DNA of 5,324 nucleotides from an uncultured Ruminococcus sp. (GTDB lineage: Bacteria; Bacillota; Clostridia; Oscillospirales; Ruminococcaceae). The translations under genes were made by a program, and so were the position numbers. Positions within the stretch are counted from its first letter, which is position 1. Each line of letters opens with the position of its first letter. Below the pieces are notes generated by a model. The model was not told the DNA's origin. It ran no database searches and was given only the letters and a program-made list of their open reading frames with translations. The DNA lies in the NCBI GenBank assembly GCA_900540005.1, contig UQEM01000158.1:1-5324 (forward strand), read 5' to 3'. Below, one piece after another: positions 1 to 5,152 of this stretch.

Positions 1-43
1 ACAAGGCTATTCGTCGGCAGCGTCAGATGTGTATAAGAGACAG
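1..43 (+). other. Illumina Nextera i5-side adapter with sample index (artefact)
   Basis: This is not biological sequence. Positions 11-43 match the Nextera Read 1 transposase adapter, ending in the 19-base Tn5 mosaic end (25-43). Positions 3-10 (AAGGCTAT) sit exactly where the i5 index belongs and match my recollection of Nextera XT index S520; bases 1-2 fit the end of the P5 flank. Genomic sequence starts at 44. Confidence 0.98.
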
Positions 44-423
44 TCCATGATCTGCACGACCTTTTTTGAAAGCCCTATCCACACGCCCTGACGGAGCATA
101 CGGTAGACTTCGTTGCCGAGTGCGTTCTCGTCCACAAGTCCGTCATAGTCGAAAAAACGTCCGCCGATGCACTTCATGGGGTGCTTTTGCGTGAAAGCCC
201 CACAGAATTTCAGCTCGTTGACAGTAGTCTTGTCAAGCATCCAGTCCGGCAGTTCACGTTCCTGCTTTTTCTTTTCAGGTGGTGCTTCAGAAAGTGGTGT
301 GTCATCGGGCGGCATTGCAGCAATATCCTGTTCTATCTCGGCTTCAACTTCTGACCGCAGCCTTTCAAGTTCCTGCTCGTCATTCTCCCCATTCTTCGAC
401 ACATCGTTTGTATTCTCGTTCAA
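44..423 (-). CDS. P4/D5-type phage/plasmid primase-helicase, N-terminal part only (cut by adapter)
   Basis: Only 126 complete residues are genuine; after M126 the frame runs into adapter. Residues 1-57 are acidic, charged and probably disordered (a run of E/D, then PPEKKKQERE). Residues 58-126 form a folded segment with LPDWMLDKTTVNE, HPMKCIGGRFFDYDGLVDE and a helical GLSKKVVQIM. From memory this resembles the region before the ATPase of P4-family primase/helicases (D5_N-like), in elements where such a gene often follows a CHC2 gene. The helicase core would lie off the left end, so the family call rests on this short part and on context. The start is TTG at 423, chosen because GGAGGT lies 8 bases upstream and no ATG is nearby. 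The gene overlaps the end of the CHC2 gene by 44 bases in another frame, which suggests coupled translation. The expected role is priming and unwinding DNA during element replication. Confidence 0.7.
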
Positions 424-973
424 TCCTGTCTACCTCCAGTTTTATTTCTGCCTGTTGTTCCTTGTCAAAACGGTTAAATGATTCAAGCATATACTCCGCA
501 TAGCCGATATTCTGCAAAGCGTACACGAAACGCCTGTCCGTTTCCTCATCGGGAGTTTTCGGAGCATAACGCATTTTGTACTTATCAAGCAAAGTAAAGT
601 ACCTGAGCAAAACATCATACATATGCGTTACCCTTGCTTTCTCTGCTTTCCGCTCGGCGATCTCCCTGCGCCTGCGTGCCACTGCTTCCATATCGGGCGG
701 CTTATCCAAGTCCAGACCGAGAGCGAAATCGCTGTTGATCTGCTTCACAGCTTCTATCGCCCTCAGCCCGAAAAGCTCCTGCACCAGCTTGATAACATCG
801 CCATGTGCCTGACAGCCGAAGCAGTAATAATGGTCTTCATACAGCTTGCAGGACGGGTGACGCTCCCTGTGGAACGGGCAGAGCGCCATGTTTCCTCGGT
901 GTACTTCTACACCGTAAGTGCGAGCTGCCGTCGGCACATCGACAAGCTCTTTTATATCGTCGAAAATAGTCAT
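380..973 (-). CDS. Stand-alone CHC2 zinc-finger (DnaG-type) replication protein
   Basis: The product has 197 residues. Residues 30-60 hold the zinc-binding motif of bacterial and phage primases: C32-P-F-H35 followed by ERHPSC, then C51-F-G-C54 in a YYCFGCQAHGDVI context. In DnaG this module reads DNA and helps choose priming sites. Here no TOPRIM polymerase domain follows. Residues about 95-197 are mostly charged helix (ARRRREIAERKAEKAR, later DKEQQAEIKLEVDRIEREYK), probably coiled coil. The protein therefore probably supplies the zinc-finger part to the primase/helicase encoded next, whose start it overlaps by 44 bases. The start at 973 is chosen because AGGAGG lies 7 bases upstream; an in-frame ATG at 1120 would add 49 unrelated residues and run into the divergent gene. 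An intact STAND-type gene of about 1.9 kb lies upstream on the other strand, so this gene probably needs its own promoter or antisense read-through from the mobilisation operon. Confidence 0.9.
   Translation of the reverse strand: MTIFDDIKELVDVPTAARTYGVEVHRGNMALCPFHRERHPSCKLYEDHYYCFGCQAHGDVIKLVQELFGLRAIEAVKQINSDFALGLDLDKPPDMEAVARRRREIAERKAEKARVTHMYDVLLRYFTLLDKYKMRYAPKTPDEETDRRFVYALQNIGYAEYMLESFNRFDKEQQAEIKLEVDRIEREYKRCVEEWGE
432..437 (-). promoter_or_regulatory. Ribosome binding site deciding a TTG start
   Basis: On the minus strand GGAGGT stands 8 bases before TTG (423-421). It lies inside the 3' end of the upstream CHC2 gene. This near-perfect Shine-Dalgarno at ideal spacing is the reason for accepting the non-ATG start. 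Confidence 0.8.
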
Positions 974-980
974 TTCGTGA

Positions 981-986
981 CCTCCT
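981..986 (-). promoter_or_regulatory. Ribosome binding site of the CHC2 gene
   Basis: AGGAGG on the minus strand lies 7 bases before ATG 973-971. It fixes the start of the CHC2 gene against the longer upstream alternative at 1120. Confidence 0.85.
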
Positions 987-991
987 GATAC

Positions 992-1020
992 TTGAATTTG
1001 ATATAGCTTTGTGCTATAAT
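992..1020 (+). promoter_or_regulatory. Sigma-70/SigA-type promoter for the STAND NTPase gene
   Basis: The -35 box TTGAAT (992-997) is separated by exactly 17 bases from a consensus -10 box TATAAT (1015-1020), preceded by TG-n (1012-1014), an extended -10. Transcription should start near 1027, giving a leader of about 26 bases with AAAGGAG (1039-1045) 7 bases before the ATG at 1053. This is the most convincing promoter in the window, and it lets the gene be expressed independently of the element's leftward operons. Confidence 0.75.
1002..1018. promoter_or_regulatory. Perfect dyad over the -10 box (candidate operator)
   Basis: TATAGC (1002-1007) and GCTATA (1013-1018) form a perfect 6-base inverted repeat around TTTGT. 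The right arm overlaps the -10 box of the STAND gene promoter, so a dimeric regulator bound here would block RNA polymerase. No regulator gene lies in the window, and AT-rich dyads can arise by chance. Confidence 0.35.
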
Positions 1021-1052
1021 TATATTGGAATATTATAGAAAGGAGCTGCCGT

Positions 1053-2985
1053 ATGAACTGTGATATCAAAACCGTGATCGCCATTTTGTATAAACAGCTT
1101 GTATCATCTTCTGTCAACACCTATCAGGCATTGGTGGATATGCTGTTCAAGTCCTATTTTAACGATCCGACCAGTCCGGAATATGACCGCTCAGAACCGT
1201 CAAAGCTGAATAAAGGCACTCGCACGTTATCCTCTAATATCACGGATTTTTATGTGCGAAAGGATAAGTCTGTTCTGCTCGGTGATATTAAAGGTGTGCT
1301 GAAATACATCCTTGACAAGCCGCAGCTCCACGTTTCATTCTTTGACCTTATCATCAATGATCCGCTTATATCCAAGCCATATAAAAAGCAGTTTGCTTTG
1401 AATAATTCCCGTGAATACTCCGATAATGAGCATCTTGCGGAAGTGTTCTATACTGCTGTGACCATTGCCGCATATCGTCCGTACTATAAGGACGGGAAGG
1501 ATTATTACGCCGACTTTTACTATGAAAATATCACACAGGCGGATTCCATCTTTTCCAACAGTAAGCTGAAACCACCCTGCAAATATTTCTGTGGACGTGA
1601 AATGGAACTGGAAGAGCTTCACACTCTGGTTCAAAACGAAGGCAGAGTGTTTCTCACAGGTGTTGCCGGTATCGGCAAGAGCGAGCTTGTCCGCAAATAT
1701 GCTCAGGAATATAAATCGGAATATGCCCATATCGGATATTACTATTACTCCGAAGAAAAGGGACTACAGCATCTGATATGCAATATTCTTCCAAACACGG
1801 CATTGGTGCGAAATGATATGGAAGAAGTCTTTCAGGAAAACCTTGATTTGCTGTCTTCTTTAGGAAAAAGCACCTTGCTTATCATAGACAGTTTCAATCT
1901 TCCTATTGATGGTGATCCGAACATGGAACATCTGCTTGAATTGGAATGCGATGTTATTGTCATCTCACAATCCAATTATGGTGATGATTATGCTGTTTTC
2001 GATTTGACAGAGTTCAGAACCTTCCGTGAAAGCTATGCTCTTATCGCTGCTTTTTATCCCTTTGATATAGAAGATCGGGAAACAAAAATCAAAATGCACC
2101 AGCTTGTATCCATAAACGAAAAATATCCATTTTCATTGGAACTGTGCGCTCGTTCCATGAAAAGGGGAACAGATACGCCTGACACCTGTACAGATGCCCT
2201 TATAGGAGGAATCAAGAATATGAAAGCAAGAATCCCTGCCAATAAAGATGGCAAGCCGAGGACTGACACACACTATAATCATATCAAGCGACTGTTTGAG
2301 AATGCTGACCTGAATGATGAAGATAAGCACGTTCTGTCCTATTATGCGCTTTATGCCCGAATCAGGCGTGCCAAAGCTGCTGTTCAAAAAGCTGTCAAAT
2401 CTGATGTATTTTACTGCTATTGACAAGATGATAGATTTAGGGCTTATTCACGAAAATTCCGACGGAACGATCTCTCTGCCCTCTATTGTAAAAAAGCTGG
2501 TAGAAGCAGATATAAAGATTAACCATCAAGACCTGTATATCTTTGCCGAGATACTCTTTGATACCACTCCGAAAGAAGCTCCGAAGGAAGTGCTGAGTGA
2601 GATTGCCGAAAACCTTGCAAATAACCCGTATATTGATATGATTGACCAGGATATTTATGTGGCACGGCACTTGTTCTTCCAATATTTTGCACTGCTTGAA
2701 GATCGTTTCCGTATGGATATGATGCTCATGCAGCTGGCTATGCTGTACAACAAGAACATTTTCAAGCACCGCCTTTTGTATTCTGCTGATAAGGCGCATT
2801 TTCTCTCGATCGTCGAGGGTGATGAATACTTTGATATTATCAAGCAGACGATTGAAAATGCTGAGACCAATCCTCGCTGGCACGCTCACGAGGACGGCGA
2901 AGAACCGCCCAGTGAGCCGCTTGTCAGATCATTCATTGTATCGGAGGAAGATGATGCTGAGATTTTCGGCTTGAATGACGAATGA
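1053..2985 (+). CDS. NB-ARC-like STAND NTPase, possible antiphage defence protein, with one frameshift
   Basis: Read through a single frame break near 2355, the product has about 643 residues. Residues 1-170 form an N-terminal domain I do not recognise. Residues 178-190 (YFCGREMELEELH) are the usual entry to a STAND ATPase. The P-loop is G203-VAGIGKS-210 and Walker B is TLLIIDS (274-280) with D279. VIVISQS (301-307) fits the sensor strand, and YPFSLELCARSM (358-369) fits the GLPL-like motif. After the frame break, SGVPKLLFKKLSN, AIDKMIDLGLIHE and ISLPSIVKKLVEADI match the winged helix that follows NB-ARC modules. The last 140 or so residues are helical, ending in an acidic tail, with no clear TPR, LRR or WD repeats. 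STAND proteins are signal-operated ATPase switches that oligomerise; many bacterial ones sense phage and trigger an N-terminal effector. A defence role here is inference; a transcriptional regulator is the main alternative. In frame 0 the product stops at 2421-2423 (456 residues). The gene is the only one on the plus strand. Confidence 0.8.
2352..2361 (+). other. Single-base frameshift inside the STAND NTPase gene
   Basis: Up to TAT at 2352-2354 the NB-ARC to winged-helix reading is in frame 0. From CCC at 2356 onward the winged-helix sequence (PESGVPKLLFKKL) continues in the +1 frame to the stop at 2983. Frame 0 gives unrelated residues (ARIRRAKAAVQKAVKS) and stops at 2421-2423. One extra base is enough: a G at 2355 or one C in the CCC run 2356-2358. 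No RBS supports a separate second gene. Sequencing error, real mutation and programmed shift are all possible; the first two are more likely. Confidence 0.8.
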
Positions 2986-3747
2986 TCAGATAAAATCAAA
3001 CAACCTCAGCAGTACATCTATCACCACCGCAACAGGAGCAGCGTAGTAAAGAAGATCGCCTATCGTTCTGACAGTGCAGAAACGTTTCACCGACTTGCTT
3101 ATCTGCAATGATGTTTTATCGGCGGCTTCGGTCGCCGATCTTACTTTACCGGCACAGGCGGTAATATCCTTCTCCATCTGATCGCTGTTTGCCTGCACAT
3201 ACTGCATCAGGTCGTTGATGGCTTCTTTCTCCTGCGCCTTGACCTGATGATAGATGTTGTAAACGCTGTCAGAGACCTCTGTCCTGACGCTTTTTGCGTA
3301 CTGTTCTTGCAGGCTCAGGTTCTGCATCTGATGTTCGGACAACCTTTGTATTTCGACGTTTATAGCTGTCGAATAATTCTTCAAAAGTTGGCACATTTTT
3401 AGCGTTGCCGTCACCAGAAGAAGAACCCTCTCGTCCCTCTGTGCGTCCACCGAGGAGACTCCGATCTCCTCCGCCATTTCCCGAACTCTCGTTTCGATTG
3501 CGTCCAATTCCGGAAGCGGTGTTTCCTGTTTGTGCGGTTTCTGAGATTCCATTACTGCTGTCCCCTGTCTCTGTGCCTTGCGTGATTGTTCGTACTCCCT
3601 GTGGATACGCTCCGCTTCTTTTATCATCTGTTCCCGTGTAAAGACCGCCGTTTGCTGTTTGGATTCTGTCTGCGGTTCTTGTACTGTCGGCTGTGAGGAC
3701 TTCGGCTCTGTCGGTTTCTCGTCCTCGTTGATTCTTTCCAAGCTCAT
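2986..3747 (-). CDS. MobB-like coiled-coil protein with C-terminal membrane anchor, overprinted on the relaxase gene
   Basis: The product has 253 residues. Residues 1-80 are rich in P, Q, E, K and S and look disordered. Residues about 80-225 are long amphipathic helices, likely coiled coil (LDAIETRVREMAEEIG, LMQYVQANSDQMEKDI). Residues 231-250 (LLYYAAPVAVVIDVLLRLF) are one hydrophobic segment close to the C-terminus. The gene starts 479 bases before the relaxase gene ends, in another frame, so its first 159 codons are shared DNA. The start is supported by AAAGGA 7 bases upstream. MobB/MbeB proteins of RSF1010 and ColE1 mobilisation regions also lie in an alternative frame of the relaxase gene, and RSF1010-type MobB has a membrane segment and helps couple the relaxosome to the transfer channel. 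I see no sequence similarity to those, so the name rests on arrangement and shape. Its stop codon touches that of the convergent STAND gene. Confidence 0.7.
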   Translation of the reverse strand: MSLERINEDEKPTEPKSSQPTVQEPQTESKQQTAVFTREQMIKEAERIHREYEQSRKAQRQGTAVMESQKPHKQETPLPELDAIETRVREMAEEIGVSSVDAQRDERVLLLVTATLKMCQLLKNYSTAINVEIQRLSEHQMQNLSLQEQYAKSVRTEVSDSVYNIYHQVKAQEKEAINDLMQYVQANSDQMEKDITACAGKVRSATEAADKTSLQISKSVKRFCTVRTIGDLLYYAAPVAVVIDVLLRLFDFI

Positions 3748-4570
3748 AGTTGATTCCTTTCACTGTATATTTATCACCCAGCTTACTGCCCCTGACCGAG
3801 ACAAGTTTACCGCTTTTATCGGTAAAGTTTGGGTGACGGTAGGATATGGTGTTGCCCTTGACACGGCACTCAACATGATAATGCTTCATGAGGGCATTCA
3901 CCACATCTTCTAAAGTCCTGTTGTTCGGGTCGGCACACTCGATTCTGATTACTTCCCGAAGTTCATCTTTGAATGTTTCCTTTCCTTTGGCTTTCATTTG
4001 CTTCTCGGCAAAAGATTCCTTATCGGGGCTGTCATCGAGGTCGTGATTATAATAATCTTCACGCATCGAATGGACAAGCCCACGTTTCTGACATTGTTCG
4101 CCAAGGTACTCACACATATTATAAAGATCTCTCTCATTGCGGCGTAACGCCTTTCCCGTGACGGTGTGGCAGTTGCCTATGAGAAAATGTGCGTGAGGGT
4201 GGGGCTTGTCGATATGAACAGCAAACAGCACTTCGTAACCCTGAAAAAACTTCTCAGCATAGTCTTTCGCTATCCTGAATACTTCTTCGTTAGTCAGCTT
4301 GTCCCTGTCATCTGGCGAGAACGATATAGAGATTTGATAAGAGAGGTTTGCATTGCCGGAATTACGCTTTCCGAACAGCTTTCTCGTCATCATAACATCT
4401 CTCGGAAAATTATCACGATCACAGTTAATGCCCCAATACAAGTTAGGGGCTGTTTTTATAACTCCGTCCTTGATTTGCTGAGGCAGCTTTCCCAAAATGT
4501 AGTGCGCCGTGCGCTCCACTGCCACTTTGGATTTGCAGGGGTTGTAATTGACTTTCACATTGCCAAACAT
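3269..4570 (-). CDS. mobA: MOBP-type relaxase (mobilisation nuclease)
   Basis: The product has 433 residues. Relaxases nick one strand at oriT, stay bound to the 5' end through a tyrosine and pilot it into the recipient. Y24 in TAHYILG is the likely catalytic tyrosine. Residues 119-133 carry the metal-binding motif H-x-D-x-x-H-x-H-x-H-x4-N (H119, D121, H124, H126, H128, N133), with H135 just after, matching the Relaxase family (PF03432) pattern. Residues to about 274 are ordinary folded protein. From 275 to 433 the chain is low-complexity, rich in G, T, S, N and R, with a basic end (RTVRKKRQDRGL). That switch coincides with the start of the overlapping MobB-like gene at 3747. Translation is probably coupled to mobC: the mobC stop and this ATG share TAATG (4572-4568), with only a weak AAGGG (4580-4584) as RBS. 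No coupling protein or type IV secretion gene is visible, so transfer probably relies on a helper element. Confidence 0.93.
   Translation of the reverse strand: MFGNVKVNYNPCKSKVAVERTAHYILGKLPQQIKDGVIKTAPNLYWGINCDRDNFPRDVMMTRKLFGKRNSGNANLSYQISISFSPDDRDKLTNEEVFRIAKDYAEKFFQGYEVLFAVHIDKPHPHAHFLIGNCHTVTGKALRRNERDLYNMCEYLGEQCQKRGLVHSMREDYYNHDLDDSPDKESFAEKQMKAKGKETFKDELREVIRIECADPNNRTLEDVVNALMKHYHVECRVKGNTISYRHPNFTDKSGKLVSVRGSKLGDKYTVKGINYELGKNQRGRETDRAEVLTADSTRTADRIQTANGGLYTGTDDKRSGAYPQGVRTITQGTETGDSSNGISETAQTGNTASGIGRNRNESSGNGGGDRSLLGGRTEGREGSSSGDGNAKNVPTFEELFDSYKRRNTKVVRTSDAEPEPARTVRKKRQDRGL
3755..3760 (-). promoter_or_regulatory. Internal ribosome binding site inside the relaxase gene
   Basis: AAAGGA on the minus strand lies 7 bases before ATG 3747-3745, within relaxase coding sequence. 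It supports real translation of the overlapping MobB-like frame from an internal start. Confidence 0.75.
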
Positions 4571-4923
4571 TATTTACTGCCCTTGATGTGGAACTTCGGG
4601 TCATTCAGGAAATCGGAAAGCTGCCCCATAACTCTGTCATTGGTCTTGCGTATCGCTTCGATCTCGGCACGGACACGATATTCCTGTCCGATGTTTGAGA
4701 AGTATGCAAGCTGATTGAGGTTTGTTCCGATCTTCCTGATCTCATGGACAATAGGTGCAATGCTTTCCTCTATGGAATATACACGCACCTCACTGTTGCG
4801 GATAGCCTGCATCAGATAGTCAGTCTTGCTCAGACCGCTTGCTTCATGCTTGGTGTTCCATAGCTGAAGCTCCTCGTCGGTCAGTTTCAGGCTGATCGAG
4901 TGATAGCGCCTGCGATTGGGCAT
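4570..4923 (-). CDS. mobC: MobC-like relaxosome accessory protein
   Basis: The product has 117 residues, a usual length for MobC. Residues about 8-43 look like a ribbon-helix-helix DNA-binding unit (a basic start, a SISLKLTDEELQLW strand/helix, then GLSKTDYLMQAI). Residues 57-76 carry the conserved MobC segment (HEIRKIGTNLNQLAYFSN). MobC proteins bind oriT, help open the DNA around the nick and can repress their own operon. The start at 4923 has AAAGGAG (4929-4935) 5 bases upstream. The stop overlaps the relaxase start by one base (TAATG). The gene lies directly beside the hairpin-rich oriT candidate, the usual place for it. Confidence 0.92.
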   Translation of the reverse strand: MPNRRRYHSISLKLTDEELQLWNTKHEASGLSKTDYLMQAIRNSEVRVYSIEESIAPIVHEIRKIGTNLNQLAYFSNIGQEYRVRAEIEAIRKTNDRVMGQLSDFLNDPKFHIKGSK

Positions 4924-4928
4924 AGTCG

Positions 4929-4935
4929 CTCCTTT
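4929..4935 (-). promoter_or_regulatory. Ribosome binding site of mobC
   Basis: AAAGGAG on the minus strand lies 5 bases before ATG 4923-4921. A small inverted repeat (CCGCC/GGCGG, 4938-4950) sits directly upstream in the mRNA leader and could affect access to this site. Confidence 0.85.
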
Positions 4936-4994
4936 CTCCGCCTGCGGCGGTCTTAGGGGAAGGTCTCGGAGGGGGAACGTCTATGAGCTGGGAG

Positions 4995-5016
4995 ACCAAT
5001 GTGTCACTACATTGGT
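4995..5016. repeat. Inverted repeat 1: 8-base perfect arms, 6-base loop
   Basis: ACCAATGT (4995-5002) and ACATTGGT (5009-5016) flank GTCACT. This is one of the two longest perfect stems in the region and the one nearest mobC, hence a leading candidate for the relaxase recognition hairpin. GGTCTC at 4962-4967 also pairs with GAGACC at 4992-4997, offering an alternative fold that competes with this stem. Confidence 0.8.
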
Positions 5017-5043
5017 ACTACCAGCCCGGCGCAAATCCAGCGG

Positions 5044-5053
5044 CGGGCGCCCG
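5044..5053. repeat. Perfect 10-base GC palindrome
   Basis: CGGGCGCCCG is its own reverse complement. It abuts the next inverted repeat and sits in a short GC-rich patch, whereas the DNA to its right becomes AT-rich. It could be a protein binding site. Confidence 0.5.
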
Positions 5054-5070
5054 TCTTGTTCCTGCAAGAC
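5053..5070. repeat. Inverted repeat 2: 6-base arms, 6-base loop
   Basis: GTCTTG (5053-5058) and CAAGAC (5065-5070) flank TTCCTG. It shares its 6+6+6 geometry with the next repeat, from which one base separates it. Confidence 0.65.
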
Positions 5071-5071
5071 T

Positions 5072-5089
5072 TTCGATCTCCGTATCGAA
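5072..5089. repeat. Inverted repeat 3: 6-base arms, 6-base loop
   Basis: TTCGAT (5072-5077) and ATCGAA (5084-5089) flank CTCCGT. It has the same size and loop length as the repeat ending at 5070 but an unrelated arm sequence, so conserved structure rather than sequence may matter. Confidence 0.65.
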
Positions 5090-5097
5090 TTTAGCCT

Positions 5098-5121
5098 CGC
5101 TCTCCTGAGCGTTATGCGCTC
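5098..5121. repeat. Switchable inverted repeat: CGCTC, GAGCG, CGCTC
   Basis: The central GAGCG (5107-5111) can pair either with CGCTC on its left (5098-5102, loop TCCT) or with CGCTC on its right (5117-5121, loop TTATG). Only one stem can form at a time. The right-hand option ends 7 bases before the candidate nick position at 5128/5129. Confidence 0.55.
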
Positions 5122-5129
5122 GATCCTGC
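5122..5129 (+). other. Candidate nick site resembling the IncP/MOBP type (ATCCTG|C)
   Basis: ATCCTGC at 5123-5129 matches the core of the IncP-type nick consensus (YATCCTG|Y), except that the preceding base is G. It follows the stem ending at 5121 by one base, and the presumed cut 5128/5129 lies 7 bases from that stem, close to the RP4 layout. A seven-base match could be chance, and the nick could equally lie beside the repeat at 4995-5016. Confidence 0.3.
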
Positions 5130-5152
5130 AAATTTCTCTATGATATTTGCAG
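5126..5152. repeat. Inverted repeat 5: 8-base perfect arms, 11-base loop
   Basis: CTGCAAAT (5126-5133) and ATTTGCAG (5145-5152) form a perfect stem. The left arm overlaps the ATCCTGC motif, so this hairpin would form on single-stranded DNA across the candidate nick. Confidence 0.7.

Noticed and set aside
1019..1037. Two TATAAT sequences on the minus strand as a promoter for the CHC2 gene
   Set aside because: Neither has a recognisable -35 box at 16-19 bases or an extended -10. The stretch is AT-rich, so the matches carry little weight.
974..1120. N-terminal extension of the CHC2 protein to an ATG at 1120
   Set aside because: It would overlap the divergent STAND gene and its promoter, lacks an RBS, and reads as non-conserved hydrophobic sequence, whereas ATG 973 has AGGAGG at 7 bases.
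2352..2358. Programmed +1 frameshift of the prfB type in the STAND gene
   Set aside because: There is a CTT-T run but no in-frame stop codon behind it and no upstream Shine-Dalgarno-like stimulator, so there is no positive support over error or mutation.
2314..2985. Independent second gene starting at ATG 2314
   Set aside because: There is no RBS, the first 14 residues read out of phase with the NB-ARC protein, and the rest is its expected winged helix. One frameshift explains it better.
5053..5152. CRISPR array or integron attC from the run of hairpins
   Set aside because: Arm sequences differ from repeat to repeat, spacing is irregular, and no cas genes or integrase sites are present.
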